DNA from: CAZOKO01 sp964580455
GTDB lineage: Bacteria > Desulfobacterota > WTBG01
Length of the DNA stretch: 22,243 nt
Assembly: GCA_964580455.1 (NCBI GenBank)
Contig: CAZOKO010000040.1
Coordinates: forward strand, 1 to 22,243
Direction of reading: 5' to 3'
Part shown: piece by piece, positions 14,805 through 20,467 of the stretch
Numbering within the stretch: position 1 is the stretch's first letter
Layout: every line of letters begins with the position of its first letter
The notes under the pieces: generated by a model
The model's input: the letters and a program-made list of their open reading frames with translations, nothing else
What the model was told of the DNA's origin: nothing
Databases searched by the model: none
Position numbers and translations under genes: made by a program

Positions 14805-14948
14805 TTAGGTGCTTTCCTCCTTTTCCTCTATTTTCTCTTCTTTATTCTTTTTGTCCTCTTGTGCTATTTTCTTTTTTTCGTTGCTTCTCTTTAGTCTCAG
14901 TTTCGTAATGTGTTTTTTCCTCTTGTGTTTGAACTTAGATCTGGCCAT
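14805..14948 (-). CDS. Small, highly basic 47-residue protein (unrecognised)
   Basis: A 48-codon minus-strand frame starts at ATG 14948-14946 and stops at TAA 14807-14805, directly abutting the TPR gene's stop. A Shine-Dalgarno-like GAGAAGGAT lies upstream, with about 7 bases between AAGGA and the ATG. The first half is rich in lysine, arginine and histidine (MARSKFKHKRKKHITKLRL), as in small ribosome- or nucleic-acid-binding proteins. The second half is an alternating lysine/glutamate stretch likely to be a charged helix. I recognise no family. The opposite strand has an open frame of low-complexity F/S/L residues, which I regard as its shadow. A promoter and a structured leader lie upstream, which supports a real gene. 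Confidence 0.6.
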   Translation of the reverse strand: MARSKFKHKRKKHITKLRLKRSNEKKKIAQEDKKNKEEKIEEKEEST

Positions 14949-14983
14949 TAAACTATCCTTCTCCCATGCTATTATTAGTGATA

Positions 14984-15056
14984 ATTGTTCCCGTGCTGTT
15001 GTCTTCTCTTCTACGGGATAACAATCAGATTAGTTTCGATGATCATCGAGAAGAGA
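14984..15056 (-). promoter_or_regulatory. Structured leader with two crossing stems before the small basic gene
   Basis: Stem 1: ATTGTTCCCGT (14984-14994) pairs with ACGGG-AT-AACAAT (15013-15025), 11 base pairs with a two-base bulge. Stem 2: TCTCTTCT (15005-15012), which lies in the loop of stem 1, is complementary to AGAAGAGA (15049-15056). The stems cross, so they form either a pseudoknot or two alternative folds. Between them sits the palindrome at 15036-15049. All lie in the expected 5' leader of the minus-strand gene ending at 14805. The pairings are seen directly; a regulatory role is inferred. Confidence 0.45.
15036..15049. repeat. Perfect 14-bp palindrome
   Basis: TCGATGATCATCGA reads the same on both strands. 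It lies between the small minus-strand gene and the ClpX-like plus-strand gene, so it could be an operator for either, or a hairpin in the leader RNA. Confidence 0.6.
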
Positions 15057-15073
15057 TAAACTTTCAATGCGCT

Positions 15074-15105
15074 AATATAAAGCATAAAAGGTAGCAGGTT
15101 GTCAA
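15074..15105 (-). promoter_or_regulatory. Possible minus-strand promoter for the small basic gene
   Basis: Read on the minus strand, a perfect TTGACA (plus 15100-15105) is followed by TATATT (plus 15074-15079, five of six bases of TATAAT). The 20-base spacing is longer than ideal. It predicts a leader of about 120 bases before the ATG at 14948. Confidence 0.4.
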
Positions 15106-15198
15106 TAATTAATCACACTACCTAATAATGGATTGATTTGCAGATTACTTAGAAATGTGATAAAGTTAATATTAAATTAGATAATAGGAAAGGAAATA

Positions 15199-16953
15199 AT
15201 GAACGTGTTTGACAAAATACCAGATCCAAAAGAATTAGAGAAAGAGCTTAATGAGTATCTTACTAAAAAGTATGGGAACAGGGTTAAATTGGCTATGCCT
15301 ATGGTAATTCCACAAAAGGATGAAGGGGTTATTGAGAAAGAATCTAAGAAGCAAAGGAAATCAAAAAAGTTAAGGTTTGATCTAAAGCCAGAGGAATTAG
15401 AATCTTATCTTAATGAATTTATAGTTAAACAAGATGATGCTAAAGAGGTTCTTGCAACTAAGATTTGCACTCATTTTAACAGGATAAAGTACTGGGAAGA
15501 GCACGGGGGAAAAGCAAAGTATGAAAGAGTAGGCATGATTAAAAGCAATATTATTATGATCGGTCCTACAGGGGTGGGAAAGACCTATCTTATCAAGCTT
15601 ATAGCCAGGAAGATTGGAGTACCCTTCGTAAAAGGTGATGCCACTAAATTTAGTGAAACAGGTTATGTGGGGGGAGATGTAGAAGACCTGGTGAGGGACC
15701 TGGTACAGGAGACAAATGGAGACCTTGAGTTAGCTCAGTATGGTATCATCTACATTGATGAAATAGATAAAATTGCTTCAGGCAACAATGTCATTGGAAT
15801 TGATGTTTCACGTACCGGTGTACAAAGGGGACTTCTTAAACCCATGGAGGAAACGGAAGTTGATTTAAAGGTTCCTCATGACATAGTTTCTCAGATGGAG
15901 GCTATGGACCATTTTCGCAGAACTGGCAAGAAAGAGAAGAGGACAGTCAATACTAAGAATATTCTGTTCATTGTCAGTGGAGCTTTTAATGCTTTGAGTG
16001 AAATCATTACAAAAAGAGTAAACAGGCAAAATATAGGTTTTGGTGCAGATTTGAGGAAGAAGAATGATAACGAGATGAATTATTTGAAGATGGTAACCTC
16101 TGAGGATTTAATTCAGTATGGGTTTGAATCGGAATTCATTGGGAGATTGCCGGTAGTTACTGTGTTTGATAAGTTAGATATCGATGATTTATACCAGATA
16201 CTAAAGAATCGCAATAGTGAGGTTATTAATGGAAAGAAACGGGATTTTAAGGCTTATGGTATTGATATACGTTTCGAAGATGAAGCCCTTTACAAATTAG
16301 CAGAAAAGGCATTCGAACAGAACACCGGAGCCCGTGGATTGGTTAGTGTGATTGAAAAAGTTTTAATGAAATTTGAAAAAAAACTTCCATCAACAACTAT
16401 TAAAAGATTACTGGTAACTAAGGAGATAGTTGAAAACCCCGAAAGAGAGATAAAGTTGCTTCTAGATAATAGGGAGAACAGGGATAAAATAGAGAGATAC
16501 AATCTTGCGATAAGGAAAGAGACAGTGGAGCTAAGGGAATATATAAAAAAACAAAAAAGGAACTTTCCCGAGAAGTTTAGGCCTCTGTTAAGGGGTGTCC
16601 GTCTTAATATTATTGTTAATCGAGTTGTAAGTATGGGAATCGAACTTAGTGTAATTCTTGAGGAAATACTTTCAATGGATGAAGCTGTGAAGAAATGTGA
16701 GAAAACATTTTTTGAAGAAAGCGGGATAAGAATAAGCTTTGAAGAACGTGCCGTTGATCAATTATTAGAGAGGGCATTAGAAGAAGATGTTCCAATAGGT
16801 GTGTTATGCGGTACGATACTTAATAATTACCAGCAGGGTCTTAAACTTGTAAAAGAGAAAAATGGTAAGAATGAATTTATTATAACAAAAGAAGCAATAA
16901 GAAATCCTGAAGGATTTCTCAACAAACTGATTAAAGAATCATATGAAAGTTGA
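15199..16953 (+). CDS. ClpX-like AAA+ unfoldase with duplicated C-terminal small domain
   Basis: This is an ATP-driven protein unfoldase of the ClpX/HslU group. Walker A GPTGVGKT is at 122-129, the pore loop GYVGGD at 155-160, Walker B IIYIDE at 183-188 and the arginine-finger region EFIGRLPVV at 312-320. Sensor 2 is in NTGARGL (375-381). An IGFGA tripeptide-loop motif (279-283) is what ClpX uses to dock on ClpP. The cysteine-rich zinc-binding N-domain of ClpX is absent, replaced by a charged 60-residue leader. After the normal ClpX end there are about 150 extra residues. Of these, 509-577 resemble the small domain at 354-421 (GIxIxFE...A...L.E.A and TKE...NPE shared) but have lost the GAR sensor. 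The 584-residue length is well above ClpX. AAAGGAA precedes ATG 15199. No clpP is in the window. dnaJ follows at once. Confidence 0.88.
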   Translation: MNVFDKIPDPKELEKELNEYLTKKYGNRVKLAMPMVIPQKDEGVIEKESKKQRKSKKLRFDLKPEELESYLNEFIVKQDDAKEVLATKICTHFNRIKYWEEHGGKAKYERVGMIKSNIIMIGPTGVGKTYLIKLIARKIGVPFVKGDATKFSETGYVGGDVEDLVRDLVQETNGDLELAQYGIIYIDEIDKIASGNNVIGIDVSRTGVQRGLLKPMEETEVDLKVPHDIVSQMEAMDHFRRTGKKEKRTVNTKNILFIVSGAFNALSEIITKRVNRQNIGFGADLRKKNDNEMNYLKMVTSEDLIQYGFESEFIGRLPVVTVFDKLDIDDLYQILKNRNSEVINGKKRDFKAYGIDIRFEDEALYKLAEKAFEQNTGARGLVSVIEKVLMKFEKKLPSTTIKRLLVTKEIVENPEREIKLLLDNRENRDKIERYNLAIRKETVELREYIKKQKRNFPEKFRPLLRGVRLNIIVNRVVSMGIELSVILEEILSMDEAVKKCEKTFFEESGIRISFEERAVDQLLERALEEDVPIGVLCGTILNNYQQGLKLVKEKNGKNEFIITKEAIRNPEGFLNKLIKESYES

Positions 16954-16962
16954 TTGAGAGAC

Positions 16963-17928
16963 ATGACTGCTAAAAGAGATTATTACAAGGTGTTAGGTGT
17001 TGAAAGAGACGCCTCTGAGGGAGAGATAAAAAAGGCATACCGTAAGCTGGCTATGCAATATCACCCCGACAGGAATCAGGCGAATAAAGAAGCTGAAGAG
17101 AGGTTCAAGGAGGTTAATGAGGCTTATGCGGTTTTAAGTGATAAGAAGAAGAGGCAGGAATATAACAGTTTTGGACATACAAGATTTCACAGGCAGTATT
17201 CTCAGGAGGACATTTTTAAAGGATTTGATATTGGTGATATTTTTAAGGATGCTGGCTTTGGGACAGAAGATATCTTTAGTACCCTCTTCGGTGGTGGCAG
17301 AAGGACTTCTAGAAAAGCGGGTTTTAAAGATTTCTTTAATCCTTATACACAACCAGGTTTTGGTGATTACTATGGAGCAACGCAGGGGAAATATACATCC
17401 GCCCGAAAGGGTGCTGATTTAGTCTATGATCTCTCTATAACTTTAGAGGAAGTAGCTTCAGGGATTTCTAAACAAGTTGCCTTTCGTAAAGAGAATGGAG
17501 AATTGGCAAGGGTAAATGTTAAAATTCCTCCAGGAATAAGTGCGGGAAAAAAGCTGAGAATTGCTGAGAGAGGATTAAAAGGAGAGGCAGGGGGGGCACT
17601 TGGTGATTTATATATTAAAATAGCTGTGAAAGATCATCCGGTTTTTGGGAGGGAGGGGAGCGATCTACATCTGGATAAGGAAATACAATTTACTCAAGCT
17701 GCACTGGGATCAACTATTGAAGTGCCAACCCTCGAGAAAGTACGTAAAATAAAAGTTCCTCCGGGAACTCAAAGTCATAGTAAGATTAGATTGAAAGGTT
17801 ATGGTCTCCCGAACTTTAAAAGTAAGGGAAAGGGAGATTTATATGTTCGGATTGTTGTAAAAATTCCGAAGAAACTGGATAAGAAACAGCGTGGTTTGTT
17901 AGAGGATTTTGTTAAGGAAGGTATGTAG
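16963..17928 (+). CDS. DnaJ/CbpA-type J-domain co-chaperone without zinc finger
   Basis: J-domain proteins deliver clients to DnaK and stimulate its ATPase. The J domain occupies about residues 5-70 with the essential HPD at 34-36. A glycine/phenylalanine-rich linker follows (about 72-135, with GFDIGDIF, FGTEDIF and LFGGG). Two C-terminal beta domains then follow (about 150-320), beginning GADLVYDLSITLEE. No CxxCxGxG repeats are present, so this is the class B, CbpA-like type rather than canonical DnaJ. ATG 16963 matches the usual family start (MTAKRDYYKVLGV). A frame from TTG 16954 directly after the upstream stop is possible. Only nine bases separate it from the ClpX-like gene, so the two are one operon, which suggests a chaperone-plus-unfoldase unit. 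Confidence 0.92.
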   Translation: MTAKRDYYKVLGVERDASEGEIKKAYRKLAMQYHPDRNQANKEAEERFKEVNEAYAVLSDKKKRQEYNSFGHTRFHRQYSQEDIFKGFDIGDIFKDAGFGTEDIFSTLFGGGRRTSRKAGFKDFFNPYTQPGFGDYYGATQGKYTSARKGADLVYDLSITLEEVASGISKQVAFRKENGELARVNVKIPPGISAGKKLRIAERGLKGEAGGALGDLYIKIAVKDHPVFGREGSDLHLDKEIQFTQAALGSTIEVPTLEKVRKIKVPPGTQSHSKIRLKGYGLPNFKSKGKGDLYVRIVVKIPKKLDKKQRGLLEDFVKEGM

Positions 17929-17947
17929 CAGGGTCAATTTGAGGATC

Positions 17948-18298
17948 TTATTTCTTTAAAAAGCCGAATTTTGCTTTTTTGTTTGTATGTTCTTCAAAGA
18001 CCTGCGCTCTCGTTTCTAATTGTGGTTGTTCCATTTGTTTTTTTAATCGATGGATTTGAATGCTCATTTCCTGCAAGCTTTTTTCTCTTTCCTTTAGTTG
18101 TGATTTGCTTTCCTCCAGTTGATTATTTAATTGGCTGATAGCTTGATCCTTGGCATTCGATTCATCTCTTATCTCATTAATAGTCTTTTCAAGTACTGCT
18201 AGAGTATCTTTATATTTTATAACTTCTTCATCGTGGTGTCTTTTCTGATCCAGGTATTTTTGAATAATTGAGAAGTCGGCGTAAGATTCTTGATCCAT
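17948..18298 (-). CDS. Small coiled-coil protein downstream of pilT
   Basis: The 116-residue product is almost entirely heptad-patterned from about residue 15 to 95, rich in lysine, glutamate and glutamine (for example LEKTINEIRDE and LKEREKSLQEM). A short basic tail follows, ending KKAKFGFLKK. There is no signal peptide or membrane segment, so it is probably a cytoplasmic dimer or trimer. ATG 18298 is preceded on the minus strand by GGAGGTAAAG, an excellent binding site. It starts 37 bases after pilT on the same strand and is likely co-transcribed, so it may act with the pilus retraction motor; that is inference from position only. No family is recognised. Confidence 0.8.
   Translation of the reverse strand: MDQESYADFSIIQKYLDQKRHHDEEVIKYKDTLAVLEKTINEIRDESNAKDQAISQLNNQLEESKSQLKEREKSLQEMSIQIHRLKKQMEQPQLETRAQVFEEHTNKKAKFGFLKK
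17958..17980 (+). terminator. Possible terminator for the clpX-like/dnaJ operon
   Basis: AAAAAGC (17958-17964) pairs with GCTTTTT (17973-17979) around an eight-base loop, followed by one more T, about 30 bases after the dnaJ stop. It is weak (mostly A-T pairs) and lies within the last codons of the convergent coiled-coil gene. Confidence 0.4.
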
Positions 18299-18335
18299 AA
18301 TCTTTACCTCCAGAAATAGTTAGTGCTTATCAATA

Positions 18336-19433
18336 TTACTGCAGAAAACAAAATCCACCCTCTTCGCTGATGCCCAATTGTTCTCGCATTAAATCAAGCT
18401 CCCCATGTCTTAAAGTAGCATTTCTTGCTTCATCCAAGGTTATCATCCTGTTTGCCAGTAAGGCGAGGAGAGATTGTTCCAGGGACTGCATCCCATAGTG
18501 AACAACAGAATTTTCAATCTGTTCGAGGATGTCCTTATACTGGCTTTGTGCTACCATTTTCCTGATTGCAGGCGTGCCAATAAGGATTTCAATTGCTGGG
18601 ATTCTTCCATTTCCGTCAACCCTGTTGAGTAATCTTTGAGAGATAGCACCAACCAGCACATTGGAGAGTTGAATTTTTATTTGATTTTGCTGGTCTTTGG
18701 GGAACATATCGATGATGCGTGAAACTGCTTCATAAGTATTATTGGAATGCATGGTGCTTAGGATAAGGTGGCCAGTTTCTGCTGCGTTCATTGCTATCGA
18801 AGTGGTTTCGATATCTCTCATTTCGCCGATGAGGATTACGTCGGGGTCTTGGCGAAGGGCATCTTTTAAAGCATTGGAGAAACTAGGAGTATCAATTCCA
18901 ACTTCCCTCTGGGTGATAAAAGAGTTATTGTTTCTAAAAAGAAATTCAATGGGATCTTCTATGGTGATGATGTGAAGACTTTTCGTTTCATTGATAACTT
19001 GTACCATAGCAGCAAGAGTTGAAGATTTGCCAGAACCGGTTGGTCCAGTAACTAGTATTAATCCTTGCGGTTTGTTACAGAAAGATTTTATTGCTAGAGG
19101 TAAATTCAAGGATTCAATGGTTGGAATAGAAAAGGGAATATTTCTGAAGACCAGGGAAGTTGTTCCCCTTTGACGAAATATATTTACTCTAAATCTGCCT
19201 AATCCCCGAATAGAGTATGAAGTATCGGCTGAGTATTTAAGTTGAAACCCCTTTTGCTGGTTATCGCTCATGATGGATTGGGCTACAGTATCGACTTCTT
19301 CAATAGATATGGGTGGGTCGTCAGTACGAATTAGCTTACCATCAATACGCAGTATGGGTGGGGACATTACATGAAGATGCATATCGGAAGCACCTTTCTC
19401 TTTCATAGATTGTAGTAGTCGAGTTAAGTCCAT
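18336..19433 (-). CDS. pilT: Type IV pilus retraction ATPase PilT
   Basis: PilT is the hexameric cytoplasmic ATPase that depolymerises type IV pili, powering twitching motility and DNA uptake. The N-terminal PAS-like domain (about 1-100) begins LTRLLQSMKEKGASDMHLH. The RecA-like domain has Walker A GPTGSGKS (130-137), the Asp box ITIEDPIEF (157-165), Walker B DVILIGEMRD (198-207) and the His box TGHLILSTMHS (220-230). The C-terminal AIRNLIRE retraction motif is divergent here: AIRKMVAQ (289-296) keeps AIR but not the LIRE part. I use ATG 19433, matching the family start; a GTG at 19439 would add two residues. No strong ribosome binding site is seen. A PilT-like motor of altered function (PilU) is an alternative. 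Confidence 0.93.
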   Translation of the reverse strand: MDLTRLLQSMKEKGASDMHLHVMSPPILRIDGKLIRTDDPPISIEEVDTVAQSIMSDNQQKGFQLKYSADTSYSIRGLGRFRVNIFRQRGTTSLVFRNIPFSIPTIESLNLPLAIKSFCNKPQGLILVTGPTGSGKSSTLAAMVQVINETKSLHIITIEDPIEFLFRNNNSFITQREVGIDTPSFSNALKDALRQDPDVILIGEMRDIETTSIAMNAAETGHLILSTMHSNNTYEAVSRIIDMFPKDQQNQIKIQLSNVLVGAISQRLLNRVDGNGRIPAIEILIGTPAIRKMVAQSQYKDILEQIENSVVHYGMQSLEQSLLALLANRMITLDEARNATLRHGELDLMREQLGISEEGGFCFLQ

Positions 19434-19468
19434 ATGCACTATTGAAGAAATAGTTAGACTGATAGGTT

Positions 19469-19474
19469 ATTATA
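19469..19474 (-). promoter_or_regulatory. Perfect -10 element upstream of pilT
   Basis: Read on the minus strand the sequence is TATAAT, about 35 bases before the pilT ATG. No good -35 is seen at 16-18 bases, so only the -10 supports it. Confidence 0.4.
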
Positions 19475-19589
19475 ACGTAAATTGTTGAAGAGAATTTGCA
19501 GCTGTATTTTATGCTTAATAGTATCGGTGAACTTTATAAAAAACTGCTGTTGAATACCCCACAGCTTTGCTGTGGGGATGAAAACAGCA

Positions 19590-19602
19590 TCGCCGAAGGC
19601 GA
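19590..19602 (+). promoter_or_regulatory. Small hairpin between left end and tnpA
   Basis: TCGCC (19590-19594) pairs with GGCGA (19598-19602) around GAA, 25 bases before the tnpA start. IS200 elements are known to repress transposase translation with leader structures; a similar role is possible here. Confidence 0.4.
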
Positions 19603-19626
19603 AAAAGTATGGTATAGATACTGGGT

Positions 19627-20049
19627 ATGAGCCCGGTAAAAAAAACGAGACATGCTGTCTATGATCTTAAATACCACATAGTTTGGATTCCCAAATATCG
19701 CAAAATAATCCTTACGGGAAAGATAGCAACAAGACTTAAAGAGATCTTCCAAGAGATTGCTGAACGATATGAGTTTGAGATAGATACTATGGAAGTAGTG
19801 GAAGATCATGTTCATGTGTTTCTCAGTGCGCCTCCTCGCTATGCACCATCAAGGGTTGTCCAAATCATGAAAAGCATCTCGGCAAAGATAGTTTTTCAAG
19901 AGTTCCCCGAGGTAAAAAAGCAACTGTGGGGAGGGGAACTTTGGAATGATGGTTACTTTGTACGATCAACAGGAGATAAAGTGACATCAGAAGTAATCCG
20001 AAAATACATCAGGTATCAACACAAGCAACAGATGTCATTTAACTTTTGA
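19627..20049 (+). CDS. tnpA: IS200/IS605-family TnpA (Y1 HUH transposase)
   Basis: TnpA excises and inserts the element as single-stranded DNA by a 5'-phosphotyrosine mechanism. The HUH motif is H61-V-H63 (in EDHVHVFLS), and the catalytic tyrosine is Y127 in EVIRKYIRYQ, the same number as in the well-studied IS608 enzyme. The N-terminus (KKTRHAVYDLKYHIVWIPKYR) and the WNDGYFVRSTGD block are typical. At 140 residues it is full length with no frameshift, so it is probably functional. ATG 19627 has only a weak ribosome binding site (CTGGG), which is common for these tightly repressed genes. Confidence 0.95.
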   Translation: MSPVKKTRHAVYDLKYHIVWIPKYRKIILTGKIATRLKEIFQEIAERYEFEIDTMEVVEDHVHVFLSAPPRYAPSRVVQIMKSISAKIVFQEFPEVKKQLWGGELWNDGYFVRSTGDKVTSEVIRKYIRYQHKQQMSFNF

Positions 20050-20075
20050 TGCCTCGCAGCTCTGCTGCGGGGTCA

Positions 20076-20467
20076 TTCACTGATAACTTTAGGAGAAAAC
20101 TATGTATTAACACCAGCAGCGGGAAGTTGTGAGAGCTGAAGCGATTAGTGGATGACAGGACATATTCTAACTCTAGTGAATGGCAAAAGCGGGTTATCAT
20201 TTAGGAGGAGAGAAATTGCTCGCGTCTCATTTTCGAATTGTTTGGTGTGTTTTAATAAATTGTACTAAGATCTAAAATAATTAAAGTACTACTGGTTAAA
20301 TATCGATAATGGTGTATGATATTTCATATTTTTGATAGTTAAAACATCTCTGATAAGGGAGGACGTATATTTATTTATTTTGGATAGAGTTTAATGCTAA
20401 TAATGGTTAGATTTATGATTATCTCTATTTAGAAAGAGGTAAATATTTTAAATCATTGGAGAAATAA
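20076..20467 (+). other. 392-base spacer before the sigma-54 activator
   Basis: No convincing gene, riboswitch or promoter is recognised. A 31-codon frame (ATG 20180 to TAA 20275) contains an internal AGGAGGAG followed by TTG 20216, but it resembles nothing. The second half is very AT-rich, with a small dyad ATGA-TATT-TCAT near 20316-20327. Part of this may be the original pilT upstream region displaced by the insertion sequence. Confidence 0.5.

Larger units (their letters stand above)
19553..20075 (+). mobile_element. Solitary IS200/IS605-family insertion sequence
   Basis: A tnpA gene is flanked by matching imperfect palindromes. At the left, CCCCACAGC (19557-19565) pairs with GCTGTGGGG (19569-19577) around TTT. 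At the right, CCTCGCAGC (20052-20060) pairs with GCTGCGGGG (20064-20072) around TCT. The two hairpins share the pattern CCyCrCAGC-TyT-GCTGyGGGG, as expected for the subterminal hairpins that the HUH transposase recognises. There is no tnpB, so this is the IS200 type. Exact ends are uncertain because these elements lack terminal inverted repeats and target duplications. It sits between the divergent pilT and sigma-54 activator genes. Confidence 0.85.

Noticed and set aside
14809..15021. Plus-strand 70-codon frame rich in S, F and L
   Set aside because: It is the reverse complement of the K/E-rich minus-strand small gene, starts five bases after another stop codon with no binding site, and is low complexity. 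It is best explained as a shadow.
15016..15025. GGATAACAAT, resembling half a lac operator
   Set aside because: There is no symmetric partner in the lac sense and no sugar genes nearby. The bases are accounted for by the stem with 14984-14994.
20181..20197. Sigma-54 promoter from TGGCAAAAGCGGGTTAT
   Set aside because: The -24 GG is present, but the -12 GC is not at the required spacing.
20076..20467. c-di-GMP or other riboswitch before the sigma-54 activator
   Set aside because: None of the conserved core blocks I know were recognisable, and the region is mostly low-complexity AT-rich sequence.
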